DNA from: Rhodoferax antarcticus ANT.BR
GTDB taxonomy: Bacteria > Pseudomonadota > Gammaproteobacteria > Burkholderiales > Burkholderiaceae_C
DNA length: 64,000 nt
Direction of reading: 5' to 3'
Assembly (NCBI RefSeq): GCF_001938565.1
Contig: NZ_MSYM01000008.1
Coordinates: 248,001 to 312,000 of the forward strand
The translations under genes and the position numbers were made by a program. Below are positions 1 to 8,587 of this stretch, piece after piece. How positions within the stretch are numbered: the first letter of the stretch is position 1; each line of letters starts with the position of its first letter. The notes under the pieces are model-generated. The model was not told the origin of the DNA. It was given only the letters and a program-made list of their open reading frames with translations, and searched no databases.

Positions 1-254
1 ACACCGCCACCACCATGGAAGAAATCTGCGCAGAGATCAAGGCGCAATCCGAAGGCGCCATGAAGGGCGTGCTGGGCTACACCGACGAAAAAGTGGTGGC
101 TACCGACTTCCGCGGCGAGACCCGAACCAGCGTGTTTGATGCTGACGCCAGCATTGCGCTGGATGGCACCTTTGTGAAATTGGTGGCCTGGTACGACAAC
201 GAGTGGGGTTACTCCACCAAGTGCCTGGACATGGTGCGTGTGGTCGCCAAGTAA
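1..254 (+). CDS. gap: Glyceraldehyde-3-phosphate dehydrogenase, C-terminal part
   Basis: Partial gene: the 5' part lies before the window. The visible peptide is the end of the catalytic domain, with the [17 protein letters not shown] stretch, the VATDF strand and the WYDNEWGYS signature before the final helix, as in type I phosphorylating GAPDH. The enzyme oxidises glyceraldehyde 3-phosphate to 1,3-bisphosphoglycerate with NAD in cytoplasmic glycolysis. The TAA stop is followed by a clear hairpin terminator, so it ends its transcription unit. Whether the symbol should be gap or gapA cannot be decided from this fragment. Confidence 0.95.
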   Translation, partial: TATTMEEICAEIKAQSEGAMKGVLGYTDEKVVATDFRGETRTSVFDADASIALDGTFVKLVAWYDNEWGYSTKCLDMVRVVAK

Positions 255-270
255 ACAGCGTCACCCTTTC

Positions 271-309
271 AAAAAAGGCCCGGCTGCTTGGCAGTCCGGG
301 CCTTTTTTT
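271..309 (+). terminator. Rho-independent terminator after gap
   Basis: A GGCCCGG / CCGGGCC stem with a CTGC-TTGG-CAG inner part is preceded by a run of six A and followed by seven T. The A and T tracts make it potentially bidirectional, so it could also serve glgC, which converges on it from the other strand. Confidence 0.85.
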
Positions 310-329
310 GGGACCTGTCTCTGTCTTTC

Positions 330-1640
330 TCAGCCGATCATCTCGATCTTCTGACCGAGCATGGCCGTCGTCACCAGCGTGATGCCGGAGTCGGTCACGT
401 GAAAGCGCTTGCGGTCTTCCTCCGGGTTCACGCCAATCTGCGTGCCCTCGGGTAAGTGGCAATCGCGATCCAGAATGCATTTCTTCACCACGCAGTTCCG
501 CTCAATCTGCACATTGGGCAACACCACCGAGTCTTCCACCAGTGAATAGCTGTGCACCTGCACGCCCGAGAAAAGCATTGAATGGCGCACCGAGGCACCA
601 CTGATGATGCAGCCGCCTGACACGGTGGAGTCCACCGCGCTGCCGCGCCGGGTGTCGTCGTCAAAAACAAACTTGGCGGGTGGGCGCTGCTCTTGCCAGG
701 TCCAGATGGGCCAGTTTTGGTCGTAAAGGTTCAGCTCGGGCGTGACCTGTACCAGGTCCATGTTGGCCTCCCAGTAGGCGTCCAGCGTTCCCACGTCGCG
801 CCAGTAGGCTGGCTTACCAGGCTCTTGCACACAGCTATCCGCAAAGTTCTGGGCAAAGGCGAGGTGCCGTTCGACGCAGTGGGGGATGATGTCTTTGCCA
901 AAGTCGTGGCTGGATGTGGGATCGTCAGCGTCGCGGGCCAGTTGCTCAAACAAAAAGCGTGCGTTGAACACATAAATGCCCATGCTGGCCAAGGCCATGT
1001 CAGGGTTGTTGGGCGTGGGTTTGGGTTTCTCGGGTTTTTCCTGAAATTCGACGATGCGGCCGTCGTCTCGCACCGCCATCACGCCAAAGCCTTTGGCTTC
1101 TTCCAGCGGTGCCTCGATGCAGGCCACAGTGACATCGGCCCCGCTTTCCACATGCGCAAGTAGCAGTCGGCCGTAGTCCATGCGGTAGATGTGGTCGCCC
1201 GAGAGGATAAGCACATATTGTGGGTTGGTGTGGCGAATCTCGCGCAGGTTCTGGAAAACGGCATCTGCCGTGCCCTGGTACCAATGCGACTCGTCCACCT
1301 GTTGCTGCGCGGGCATGATCTCGATGAACTCTCCCAGGCGACCGTCCAGAAAACTCCAGCCCTGTTGCAGGTGCCGAATCAGACTTTGGGATTTGTACTG
1401 GGTGGCCACGCCCACGCGACGCACACCGGAGTTGACGCAATTGGACAGGGTGAAGTCGATGATGCGGAATTTGCCACCAAACGGCACGGCCGGCTTGGAG
1501 CGCCAGTCGGTGAGTTCGCGCAGGCGGCTGCCGCGGCCCCCGGCAAGCACCATGGCAAAGGTGTTGCGGGTCAGGTTGCTGATAAGTCGGGGGTCATTCT
1601 GGATGGCCGCACTGGAGCTGGATGCATCTGAGTTGGTCAT
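330..1640 (-). CDS. glgC: Glucose-1-phosphate adenylyltransferase
   Basis: Makes ADP-glucose from ATP and glucose 1-phosphate, the committed step of bacterial glycogen synthesis. The 436 residues match the family length. The N-terminal nucleotidyltransferase domain shows [12 protein letters not shown] and [16 protein letters not shown] (substrate and activator binding), then [12 protein letters not shown] with the catalytic Asp. A C-terminal left-handed beta-helix begins near residue 310 ([17 protein letters not shown]). No other glycogen gene is adjacent. It converges with gap, and the start chosen gives a short Ser-rich N-terminal extension before [20 protein letters not shown]. Confidence 0.96.
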   Translation of the reverse strand: MTNSDASSSSAAIQNDPRLISNLTRNTFAMVLAGGRGSRLRELTDWRSKPAVPFGGKFRIIDFTLSNCVNSGVRRVGVATQYKSQSLIRHLQQGWSFLDGRLGEFIEIMPAQQQVDESHWYQGTADAVFQNLREIRHTNPQYVLILSGDHIYRMDYGRLLLAHVESGADVTVACIEAPLEEAKGFGVMAVRDDGRIVEFQEKPEKPKPTPNNPDMALASMGIYVFNARFLFEQLARDADDPTSSHDFGKDIIPHCVERHLAFAQNFADSCVQEPGKPAYWRDVGTLDAYWEANMDLVQVTPELNLYDQNWPIWTWQEQRPPAKFVFDDDTRRGSAVDSTVSGGCIISGASVRHSMLFSGVQVHSYSLVEDSVVLPNVQIERNCVVKKCILDRDCHLPEGTQIGVNPEEDRKRFHVTDSGITLVTTAMLGQKIEMIG

Positions 1641-1780
1641 TTTTGCGCCTGGTTAAGTTTCACTACGCCCTGTCGCTGGCTGAGCCAGCGCTCAATCATT
1701 GATTCTATTGATTTTTGTCAAACATACCCTATTTCGCACGCTGCTGCTCAGGGCCGGAGCCAGCCACCTTCAACGTAAAA

Positions 1781-1819
1781 ATAGCTGCCAACCCTTTACT
1801 GGAAAGGGTTGACAGCTAT
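1781..1819. repeat. Long hairpin, 17-bp arms
   Basis: ATAGCTGCCAACCCTTT is followed after 5 bases by AAAGGGTTGACAGCTAT; 16 of 17 arm positions pair. It lies between the divergent-facing ends of glgC (5' side) and the SLAC1 gene (3' side), where it could stop transcription of the latter, although no long T run follows. Both ends carry the AGCTAT motif of the dispersed repeat family in this window, so it may be a symmetrical variant. Confidence 0.6.
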
Positions 1820-1851
1820 ATAAATGAAGACAAATATAAATATCAGCGAAT

Positions 1852-2853
1852 TTACTCAGGCACGCAAATCTCGCCGCGCATCATGGCAATGACGGTCCGC
1901 ACACAGACCACCGACACCAGCACAACCAGTACCGACAGCAACAGCGGGAACAACATGGCGAAGAAACTGCCACCCACTTTTTCCAGCATCACCGAGGTGG
2001 CAATCGTCAAAGCCGCCACCGGGAAGGTGTAGGCCCACCAAGGCAGGGCAAACGAGACTTTGATGAAATACTTGGCCTGGACGATCAGCAGCAGGGTAAT
2101 AAACAGGGCAAAGTAATAAAAGATGCGTGCAGTGTCATCGACCACACCGTTATGCAGCTTGACCCACGAGATAAAACCCACTGCAGGCGGCGCAATCAGG
2201 ATAAACAGCGTGGGCAGCAGCTTGGAGGGAATCATCGGGTGAAAGAAAAAGCGATTAAACAACACCGCCAGCAACGGTGTCCACATCATCAGCCCAATGC
2301 TGAAGTAAAACCACGACACCTCGGGATAACCCAGTGGCACACCCGCAATGGGCACCAGAATGTTGCCCACAATCGGGATGAACCACGCCGGGTTGCTGTG
2401 CTGCACCTGAAACTTTTCGTGGTGCATCCAGTTCGACAAAATAGCCAGAGTGAACAACAGTTGCACCGCAGACCCCACCGCCCAAAGGTAAAGCGACACA
2501 CCCGGGTGATGCGACATTGAGGCAATCGCCAGCAGCAGCATGCCAATCGATATGGTCGGAAAGAAGCTCAGCCGAATCGGGTGATTGAATTCGGCAATGA
2601 CGTGCTGGCGGTGCAGCACAAACTTGGCTAAGTAGGCCAGGCTGATGGCGACAAATACCAGCGCCGTCAATGCCAGCATCACCGCGCTGGGTGATACCGA
2701 CCAAGCCCACAGGAGCTCGGCTTTTTCCAGCGCAATGGTGGTGCCAGCCAAGCCCATGACGATGGAGAACATGGATATCGGCATGTGTGCAAGGCGGCCG
2801 TGCGTAGCAGCGGGTGCGCCAGCAGGCGTTGTAGCTGCTGTGGTGGCATTCAT
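1852..2853 (-). CDS. TehA / SLAC1-family anion channel or transporter
   Basis: A 333-residue integral membrane protein with about ten hydrophobic segments. The start resembles the family (LAHMPISMFSIVMGLAGTTIA), with further typical stretches at FNHPIRLSFFPTISIGMLLLAIA and the PVGNILVPIAG-like IVGNILVPIAGVPLG. Members are TehA-like tellurite-resistance or C4-dicarboxylate/malate-type transporters related to plant SLAC1 anion channels; the substrate here is unknown. No tehB methyltransferase is next to it. It ends at a long hairpin and is preceded by palindromes at 2901-2931. Confidence 0.88.
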   Translation of the reverse strand: MNATTAATTPAGAPAATHGRLAHMPISMFSIVMGLAGTTIALEKAELLWAWSVSPSAVMLALTALVFVAISLAYLAKFVLHRQHVIAEFNHPIRLSFFPTISIGMLLLAIASMSHHPGVSLYLWAVGSAVQLLFTLAILSNWMHHEKFQVQHSNPAWFIPIVGNILVPIAGVPLGYPEVSWFYFSIGLMMWTPLLAVLFNRFFFHPMIPSKLLPTLFILIAPPAVGFISWVKLHNGVVDDTARIFYYFALFITLLLIVQAKYFIKVSFALPWWAYTFPVAALTIATSVMLEKVGGSFFAMLFPLLLSVLVVLVSVVCVRTVIAMMRGEICVPE

Positions 2854-2900
2854 AAAACTTTAATCTCCTGCAGGTAACTCAGCTTTAAATCATACAAGTG

Positions 2901-2931
2901 GTGCCCTCCCGGGCACGGTGACTTGAGTCAC
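2901..2931. promoter_or_regulatory. Two adjacent palindromes upstream of the SLAC1-family gene
   Basis: GTGCCC-TCCC-GGGCAC (2901-2916) is directly followed by GTGACT-TG-AGTCAC (2918-2931), about 50 to 80 bases before the channel gene and after the end of the DUF2062 gene. Either could be an operator or the first could be a weak terminator; there is no T run to support a terminator. Confidence 0.3.
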
Positions 2932-2975
2932 TTAACCAAGGTGCCACCGCACCCCAACCCGCATGCAAGGATCTG

Positions 2976-3524
2976 TCAGGGGATTTTGCGATGCGCTCTG
3001 CTGCGGCGTTTGGCCCAGACGCGCCAGCGCCACACCAACGAGATCGTCCCGTAGGTTAGCAAGCCCATCAGCACGGCAGTAATTGACAAGCCCACCAGCA
3101 GAGGTTTGCCGAGGCTGTTGATGCGCTGCCACGCGCTGATTTTTTCATCAACCACAGGTATCTGCGGATTGGCCAGGTTAATCGTCTTTGGGCGCTCTTT
3201 GCTGCCTGTGACCCAAACTCCCAAACGGTAGGCGCCGTAATAGATGGGGCCGAAAGTGACCGGATTGCTGACCAGGGTGCTGGCGACAGCCGTTGGCACA
3301 TTGGCCCGCAGAACGATAGCCGCTGCCACTGAGAGCGGTATCTGCGCTACTGGGATCAGCAAACCAAAAAACACGCCCAAAGCCACGCCCATGGCCACCC
3401 CCCGACGCGACCAATGCCACAGTTTGGGTTCTTTCAGCCAGGGGCGCAACCATGCCAGCCAACGGTTGCCGAGTATCTGCTCGGGGGTTGGCAGGCGACT
3501 GAAATACTTGCCAGGTTTTGGCAT
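2976..3524 (-). CDS. DUF2062 membrane protein
   Basis: About 182 residues from the start at 3524, chosen because AAGGAG stands six bases upstream of this ATG. The pattern RRGVAMGVALGVFFGLLIPVAQIPLSVAAAIVLRAN, then STLVSNPVTFGPIYYGAYRLGVW, is characteristic of DUF2062, a small family of inner-membrane proteins of unknown function. Two to three membrane segments: near residues 45-80, 90-110 and 140-165. The tail is very basic (RRWRVWAKRRSRAHRK). Same strand as the SLAC1-family gene, 122 bases away, so cotranscription is possible but not shown. Confidence 0.85.
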   Translation of the reverse strand: MPKPGKYFSRLPTPEQILGNRWLAWLRPWLKEPKLWHWSRRGVAMGVALGVFFGLLIPVAQIPLSVAAAIVLRANVPTAVASTLVSNPVTFGPIYYGAYRLGVWVTGSKERPKTINLANPQIPVVDEKISAWQRINSLGKPLLVGLSITAVLMGLLTYGTISLVWRWRVWAKRRSRAHRKIP

Positions 3525-3670
3525 CAACGGCTCCTTGCGCAACCCCTGATTTTAGCGGTCGCGCGGTGATTTATTTGACAAGATGTGGCCCCTTCGCGCA
3601 GCACTTTTCATGGATTGGCATGGCGGCTCGTTAGAGGGGCTGACAAACCGCAGGGTAAAAACGTTTATCT

Positions 3671-3732
3671 ATTCATAAAAACCCATTATTTTATGAATCC
3701 ATTGATTTTTAATATGAAATATCTATTCATAT
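3671..3732. promoter_or_regulatory. Two ATTCAT/ATGAAT inverted repeats before yjjJ
   Basis: A perfect 10-bp inverted repeat, ATTCATAAAA ... TTTTATGAAT (3671-3680 and 3689-3698), is followed by a second, ATATGAA ... TTCATAT (3712-3718 and 3726-3732), ending nine bases before the ATG. The AT-rich block would cover the core promoter. Since the downstream protein carries its own N-terminal helix-turn-helix, autorepression is a reasonable inference. Confidence 0.6.
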
Positions 3733-3740
3733 AATTATTC

Positions 3741-5078
3741 ATGACCACTGCAACCGACCTCACCCAACAAGCTTTGCAGGCGCTGCGCCGCCAAGGCAGC
3801 GTGCTGACCAGTGCCGAGCTGCAAGCGCTTCTGGGCGTCAGCCAGCCCACCGTGTCGCGCGCCCTGTCTGCGCTGATCCAGTCGGGTCAGGTGCTCAAGG
3901 TGGGCGCGGCGCGTTCGCAGCGCTATGTGCTGGCGCGCAACGTGCCCGGCGTGGGCCGTGAGGTGCAGGTGATGCGCGTCAATGCACTGGGCCAGCCCGC
4001 GCCCTTTGCACGGCTGGTGCCGCTGGAAGGCGGCGCGTTCTGGGTCGATGAGGCCGACGGTGTCAGCGCCAAACATGACGGCCTGCCCTGGTTTCTGGAC
4101 GACATGCGCCCGCAAGGTTTCATGGGCCGCACCTTTGCCCATGCCCACCCCGAGCTGCAATTGGGCAGCGACCCGCGCCACTGGAGTGATGACGACGTGC
4201 TGCGCGCCCTCACCCAGTTTGGTGACGACCTGCCCGGCAACCTGATCCTGGGCGAGGCCGCGTTTGCACGCTTTCACACCCTGCCTGAGCGCGCCAGCCG
4301 CGTCGATTCCGCGGCTGACTACCCGCGCCTGGCTGATGAAGCCATGCAAGGCACACACCCAGGTTCGTCGGCGGGTGGTGAGCAGCCCAAGTTCTGCACC
4401 ATCAGCGCCGGGCGGGCAGTGCTGGTGAAGTTTTCCCCCGCAGGTGACAGTGCGGTGGACCAGCGCACCCGCGATCTGCTGGTGTGTGAACACCTGGCGT
4501 TACAAACGCTGGCAGAGGCTGGCATTTCCGCCGCGCGCACGCAAATTCATAGCGGAGAAGGCAGGTTGTTTCTTGAGTCCGAGCGTTTTGACCGCGTAGC
4601 CGCCACGCCCGGTCCGGCTGGGCAGCTTGGGCGAATTGGCATGGTCTCGCTGCAGGTGTATGACGCCAAGTACGTGGGCGAGATGGACAACTGGGCTGCC
4701 ACCGCCAACCGCATGGTGGCGCGCAAGCTGCTCAACCCGACAGACGCCCGCACCCTGCGCCTGCTGGAAGCCTACGGCCAGCTCATCGCCAACACCGACC
4801 GGCATTACGGCAACATCTCGCTGCTGATCCAAGACGACGACTGGGTGCTGTCACCCACCTACGACATGCTGCCCATGCTCTACGCGCCAGTGGCCGGTGA
4901 ACTGGTGGCGCGTGACTTTGCAGCACGACCGCTACAACCCACCGCCGCCACGCTGCCCGAGTGGCAACAGGCGCGTGCGCTGGCCGCCAGCTTCTGGCAA
5001 ACCGCTGCGCTTGACGCTAGGGTGTCAGACGGTTTCAGGCAGATTGCTGTGCAAAATTTAAGCCATATTGGTCTGTAG
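3741..5078 (+). CDS. yjjJ: HipA-family kinase with N-terminal helix-turn-helix (YjjJ type)
   Basis: 445 residues. Residues about 10-65 form a winged helix-turn-helix (LTSAELQALLGVSQPTVSRALSALIQSG). The rest is a HipA-like serine/threonine kinase: glycine-rich SSAGGEQPK at 209-217, ATP-anchoring Lys in VLVKFSP near 230, catalytic loop NTDRHYGN at 351-358 and metal-binding Asp in SPTYDMLP near 375. HipA-family proteins phosphorylate cellular targets and can arrest growth; YjjJ is the version without a separate HipB. No antitoxin gene adjoins it, and the fused DNA-binding domain plus upstream palindromes suggest self-regulation. Its TAG stop lies inside a dispersed repeat copy. Confidence 0.88.
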   Translation: MTTATDLTQQALQALRRQGSVLTSAELQALLGVSQPTVSRALSALIQSGQVLKVGAARSQRYVLARNVPGVGREVQVMRVNALGQPAPFARLVPLEGGAFWVDEADGVSAKHDGLPWFLDDMRPQGFMGRTFAHAHPELQLGSDPRHWSDDDVLRALTQFGDDLPGNLILGEAAFARFHTLPERASRVDSAADYPRLADEAMQGTHPGSSAGGEQPKFCTISAGRAVLVKFSPAGDSAVDQRTRDLLVCEHLALQTLAEAGISAARTQIHSGEGRLFLESERFDRVAATPGPAGQLGRIGMVSLQVYDAKYVGEMDNWAATANRMVARKLLNPTDARTLRLLEAYGQLIANTDRHYGNISLLIQDDDWVLSPTYDMLPMLYAPVAGELVARDFAARPLQPTAATLPEWQQARALAASFWQTAALDARVSDGFRQIAVQNLSHIGL

Positions 5079-5107
5079 CCCTTGTCCCATAAGCGCCAAC
5101 AGCTATC
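5070..5107 (+). repeat. Dispersed repeat, copy A
   Basis: GGTCTGTAGCCCTTGTCCC then ATAAGCGCCAACAGCTATC. The TAG inside TAGCCC is the stop codon of yjjJ, so the repeat supplies the end of the gene. Confidence 0.75.
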
Positions 5108-5157
5108 AAATTAATATTAACTATGTTGCTGGCAGCCCGGTGCAGGGCGGGCACGAC

Positions 5158-5254
5158 GCCGTCTACTGCGCGGTGTGTTGCGGCCAGTAAAAAACTGCAC
5201 AGCCCCCCAACAGCATGCGGGCACTGTGCCGTCTACTGCGTGGTGTGTTGCGGC
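5158..5254. repeat. 27-bp direct repeat at the 3' end of the GST gene
   Basis: GCCGTCTACTGCGCGGTG plus TGTTGCGGC at 5158-5184 recurs at 5228-5254 with one mismatch, offset 70 bases. The second copy encodes the last residues and stop of the GST gene on the minus strand; the first lies just beyond the stop, so the gene's end has been duplicated locally. Confidence 0.85.
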
Positions 5255-5943
5255 ACCAGCAAGCCGCGCGCCACCGCTGGCCGCGCCACAAAGGCCGCCA
5301 GCGTGCGCGTTACATGCGGGAAGTCGGCCATACCCACCAGATCTGCAGCGTGGTAACGCTCAATCAGGTTGCGCACCCAGGGCAGGATGGCGATGTCGGC
5401 AAGGGTGTAGTCATCTCCCATCACCCAGGCACGTGTGGCCAGGCGCTGGTTCAGCACAGCCAGCAGGCGGCGGCTCTCTGCGGCATAGCGATCACGCGGG
5501 CGTTTGTCTTCATAGTCCTTTCCGGCAAACACATTAAAGAAGCCCAGTTGGCCAAACATCGGGCCAATGCCGCCCATCTGGAACATCAGCCACTGGATGG
5601 TTTCATAGCGTTGAGCCGGGTCGCTTGGCAGGAACTGCCCTGTTTTTTCAGCCAGATACAACAGGATCGCGCCCGACTCAAACAGCGCCAGCGGCTGGCC
5701 GCCGGGCCCGCTGGGGTCAATGATGGCGGGGATTTTGTTGTTCGGGAAGGTGGCCACAAACTCGGGCGAGAGCTGGTCGTTGGTCTCAAAACTGACCAGA
5801 TGGGCCTCATACGGCAGGCCGGTTTCTTCCAACAAAATCGACACCTTGACGCCGTTGGGCGTGGGCAGCGAATACAGCTGTAAGCGGTCTGGGCGCTGGG
5901 CAGGCCATTTCTGGGTGATGGCAAAAGCGGACAGGTCGGTCAT
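5233..5943 (-). CDS. Glutathione S-transferase family protein (YfcG/Ure2-like)
   Basis: 236 residues. N-terminal thioredoxin-like domain: LYSLPTPNGVKVSILLEETGLPYEAHLV, with Asn replacing the catalytic Tyr/Ser as in YfcG-type enzymes, then cis-Pro NNKIPAIIDP and the glutathione-contacting LFESGAILLYLAEK. The C-terminal helical domain contains the TLADIAILPWV motif with the structural Asp. YfcG relatives act as glutathione-dependent disulfide-bond oxidoreductases; the substrate here is not known. The 3' end is duplicated downstream. Confidence 0.9.
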   Translation of the reverse strand: MTDLSAFAITQKWPAQRPDRLQLYSLPTPNGVKVSILLEETGLPYEAHLVSFETNDQLSPEFVATFPNNKIPAIIDPSGPGGQPLALFESGAILLYLAEKTGQFLPSDPAQRYETIQWLMFQMGGIGPMFGQLGFFNVFAGKDYEDKRPRDRYAAESRRLLAVLNQRLATRAWVMGDDYTLADIAILPWVRNLIERYHAADLVGMADFPHVTRTLAAFVARPAVARGLLVPQHTTQ

Positions 5944-6085
5944 GGTGCGGTCTTTCGGTGGCGGTTACAGGCGGCAGATGCGGTGGCGTGGCAGTCTATG
6001 CCGATTGCACCCGACATGTCTTGATCGCCCCCCATCTGATCTTTTTGTCACCGTGCGCTTTCTGCGCACCGCATTAAAACCCCGC

Positions 6086-7006
6086 TCAGGCGCTGGCCAT
6101 ACGCAGCTTGCGCGCGGCCTCTTCGGCCAGTGCGTCATCAATCTCGCGCAGTACCGCCTGCGTGTCGACGCTGGCCGGGGAGCGCTCAAAACGACCGGTC
6201 AATACCGTGTCAGTGCTCAGCAACCCGGCCTGGTACAGGCTCCAGATTTCCGGGCCAAACTGGGTGGCCAGCAGCGTCGGCGCAAACTGGCCAAAGAAGT
6301 CGCGCAGGTTGGCCACGTCGCGCAGCAGCATACGCTGGGCGTGGTTGTTGCCGGCGGCGTCTACCGCTTGGGGCAGGTCGATGATCACCGGCTCGTCCAC
6401 CCCATCTGCGCCATCCACACCCGGTGCGTGCGCCAGCAGGATGTTGAACTCGGACAAATCGCCGTGCACCACACCAGCACCTAGCATGCGCACCACTTCT
6501 TTCACCAGCGTGGCGTGGTGCTGGAGCGCTTGTTCGGGGGTGAAAGCCACATCGTTCAGGCGCGGGGCGGCATCACCGTGGGCGTCGGTGACCAGTTCCA
6601 TCAGCAGCACGCCGTCACAAAAGTTATAGGGTTGCGGCACCCGCACACCGGCGTCGGCTAGGCGATAGAGCGCGTCAACCTCGGCGCTTTGCCAGGCGGC
6701 TTCCTGCTCTTGGCGGCCAAATTTGCTGCCCTTGGCCATGGCCCGGGCCGAGCGCGAATTCTTTACCTTGCGGTTTTCGGTGTAGTCCACCGCTTGGCGA
6801 AAGCTGCGCTTGGTGGCTTCTTTGTAAATCTTCGCGCAGCGGGTTTCAATGCCGCAGCGCACCACAAACACCATCGCCTCCTTGCCACTCATCAGCTGGC
6901 GCACGACGCTGTCAATCAGGCCCTCTTCAATCAGGGGTTGCAGGCGGGCGGGTGGTTTCATGCGGTAGGGGGTGCTGGCTGGGGGAGGTTGGATTGTCTG
7001 TCCCAC
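6086..7006 (-). CDS. RIO-type atypical serine/threonine protein kinase
   Basis: 306 residues with the RIO kinase signatures: GKEAMVF at 41-47 in place of a classical P-loop, ATP-anchoring Lys in RCAKIYK near 59, the family's variable YTENRKVKNSRSARAMAKGSK-type stretch cut here to note residues 75-96, catalytic loop HGDLSEFN at 181-188, and metal-binding Asp in IIDLPQ near 210. RIO kinases of bacteria are poorly studied; archaeal and eukaryotic members act in ribosome maturation. A later ATG at 6961 (MKPPARLQP) is an alternative start, because no convincing ribosome-binding site marks either. Confidence 0.88.
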   Translation of the reverse strand: MGQTIQPPPASTPYRMKPPARLQPLIEEGLIDSVVRQLMSGKEAMVFVVRCGIETRCAKIYKEATKRSFRQAVDYTENRKVKNSRSARAMAKGSKFGRQEQEAAWQSAEVDALYRLADAGVRVPQPYNFCDGVLLMELVTDAHGDAAPRLNDVAFTPEQALQHHATLVKEVVRMLGAGVVHGDLSEFNILLAHAPGVDGADGVDEPVIIDLPQAVDAAGNNHAQRMLLRDVANLRDFFGQFAPTLLATQFGPEIWSLYQAGLLSTDTVLTGRFERSPASVDTQAVLREIDDALAEEAARKLRMASA

Positions 7007-7091
7007 GGCACTTGTCAGCCCGGCGTGCCTGGCTGAAGCCCTACTGTGCGGCTTCAGGCAGGGCCAGAAAGCCGTGAATTAGAGCCAAATT

Positions 7092-7130
7092 GGCCTCCAG
7101 CCCTTATGTAACAAGCGCAGAGAGCTATGT
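7092..7130 (+). repeat. Dispersed repeat, copy B
   Basis: GGCCTCCAGCCCTTATG then TAACAAGCGCAGAGAGCTATG. It lies between the RIO kinase and zinc-ribbon genes, upstream of the former and downstream of the latter. Confidence 0.8.
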
Positions 7131-7153
7131 AATAAATAGCGTGCTACCGCGAC

Positions 7154-7402
7154 TCAAGCCACCACCGACCAACCCGCGTGCTGGTTGGCTTTGTTGTTTT
7201 CGTAGTCCCATACCGTGCCACAGTGATCGCAGCGGTAGCGGGTGATCGTGACTGCTTTGTCGCCACGAGTCTCTTTGCGGTTGGCGCCCTGCACCAGCTC
7301 GGCATGGCCGGGGGCGCGACGCCAGTTTTGCTGAACCGCAGCACACGGCTCACACAGCGGTGTCGTTTGGGGATCTGTCGGTGGGTTGGGGTTGGGGCTC
7401 AT
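7154..7402 (-). CDS. Small zinc-ribbon protein, unknown function
   Basis: 82 residues that I do not recognise as a named family. Two Cys pairs, C17-x2-C20 (PLCEPC) and C58-x2-C61 (YRCDHCGTVWDYENNK), could bind one zinc. It follows the DTW-domain gene on the same strand after 37 bases, so it is probably cotranscribed. A broken relative with the same CGT-W-YENNK core lies at 10924-11180, which supports this being a real protein family rather than a chance reading frame. Confidence 0.65.
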   Translation of the reverse strand: MSPNPNPPTDPQTTPLCEPCAAVQQNWRRAPGHAELVQGANRKETRGDKAVTITRYRCDHCGTVWDYENNKANQHAGWSVVA

Positions 7403-7439
7403 GGGGATGATGGGGCTTGTGGTGCTTATGGGTCAATTC

Positions 7440-8234
7440 TCAATGGCTCGATTGTCGCTGCCCACTCAAACTGCTCAAACTGCTCAGCCGCTGGTGCGCC
7501 GCATCTTGCAGGTCCAGCGGTTGCTGGTTTTTAGCTTTCAGGTAGTGGTGGGTGAACACCTCCAGGTAAGTGTTCAGCATGTCGGCTGCATGGGGCTCAC
7601 CGGCCAGGGCCAGGCACAGCGCGCCCACCTCGGAGGTGCAAAAGTGGTCGCTGCGACTGGAGCGGCGCAAACGGTAATTGGAGATTTGCTCGGGGTGCAG
7701 GCTCAGCACCGGCAAGTGGTTCAGATACGGGCTTTTGCGAAACATCTTGCCTGCCTCGGCCCAGGTGGCATCCAGCAGCACAAATAGCGGGCGTTTGGGC
7801 GCTTGCCCGGCAGCGGCCATTTCGGGCAGAAGCGCGGTCAGCACCCGCTCTGGCGCGACGTATTCACCCGGAAACACCACATACGGCTGCCATTGCGGGT
7901 CAGCCAGCAGGGTCAGCAAACGCGGGTCAACTGAAGTGCGCGCCCAGCTAAACGCAAAGGTGTCGGCAACCACGTCGGCAATCAACCAGCCGGTGTTGCT
8001 AGGTTTGAGCGGCTCAATGTCGGCCATCAGCAGGCACATGCCGGCTAGCGTCGGCACGCTTGGGCGCAAGCCACAGAAACAGTGGCTGTGCATCACCCGA
8101 CAGCTCGGGCAACGCTCTGCCGGTCCACCACGGGCGCGAAACGGTTTGACAGCCCGCGCCAGGCGCTCGGTGCGCAGGCGGAAAACGGCGTGCGGGGCGT
8201 GGGGCATGGGGGAAAGCGGATTGATGACCATCAT
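7440..8234 (-). CDS. tapT: DTW-domain tRNA-uridine aminocarboxypropyltransferase
   Basis: 264 residues. N-terminal Cys cluster (RCPSCRVMHSHCFCG), then the DTW domain: ADIEPLKPSNTGWLI, VFPGE, LFVLLDATWAEAGKM with the name-giving D-x-W, and NYRLRRSS. DTW proteins such as E. coli TapT (YfiP) transfer the 3-amino-3-carboxypropyl group of S-adenosylmethionine to uridine 47 of tRNA (acp3U). The symbol is by family similarity only. The start at 8234 gives MMVINPLSP; MPHAPHAVF a few residues later is possible. A repeat copy sits immediately upstream. Confidence 0.85.
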   Translation of the reverse strand: MMVINPLSPMPHAPHAVFRLRTERLARAVKPFRARGGPAERCPSCRVMHSHCFCGLRPSVPTLAGMCLLMADIEPLKPSNTGWLIADVVADTFAFSWARTSVDPRLLTLLADPQWQPYVVFPGEYVAPERVLTALLPEMAAAGQAPKRPLFVLLDATWAEAGKMFRKSPYLNHLPVLSLHPEQISNYRLRRSSRSDHFCTSEVGALCLALAGEPHAADMLNTYLEVFTHHYLKAKNQQPLDLQDAAHQRLSSLSSLSGQRQSSH

Positions 8235-8237
8235 TTT

Positions 8238-8275
8238 GGCCTGTAGCCCTTAAAGATCGGGTGCATTAAGCTATA
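8238..8275 (+). repeat. Dispersed repeat, copy C
   Basis: GGCCTGTAGCCCTTAAAG with a diverged middle and AAGCTATAAAT end, just upstream of the tapT start codon and in the opposite orientation to that gene. Confidence 0.6.
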
Positions 8276-8344
8276 AATATAAGAGCAGTTTGTCAACAGT
8301 GCCAAGACCGAAATTATCCCTTGGCGTAGTCCACGCTCTGCACA

Positions 8345-8587
8345 ATGGCGATTCAAACGGTGACTCGACACGATCAGGCGCTATGTGCGGCATTGTCTGA
8401 CTTTCAAAACGCTGCCGTACTCACACAATTAGCCAAGCGGTGGTACAGCGCAATGTTTTTCTTTGCAGACTGAGCTGCCGCGCACCTTGAGGCATTGCGT
8501 GATCAATTGAAAGCGCGTTTTAAAACCAGAGAGGACACCCTCTATGAATCCGCCACCTATTGGCTATTGTTGCGACAACGTCTTTGA
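8345..8587 (+). pseudogene. Small unknown gene interrupted by one in-frame TGA
   Basis: From the ATG at 8345 the frame encodes MAIQTVTRHDQALCAALSDF and on to MFFFAD, then TGA at 8471-8473, then continues without break as AAAHLEALRDQLKARFKTRE and YESATYWLLLRQRL to a TGA at 8585. Eighty codons in all, with a protein-like, amphipathic composition. The simplest reading is a CGA (Arg) to TGA change. I do not recognise the product. It runs into the sodC remnant. Confidence 0.5.
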
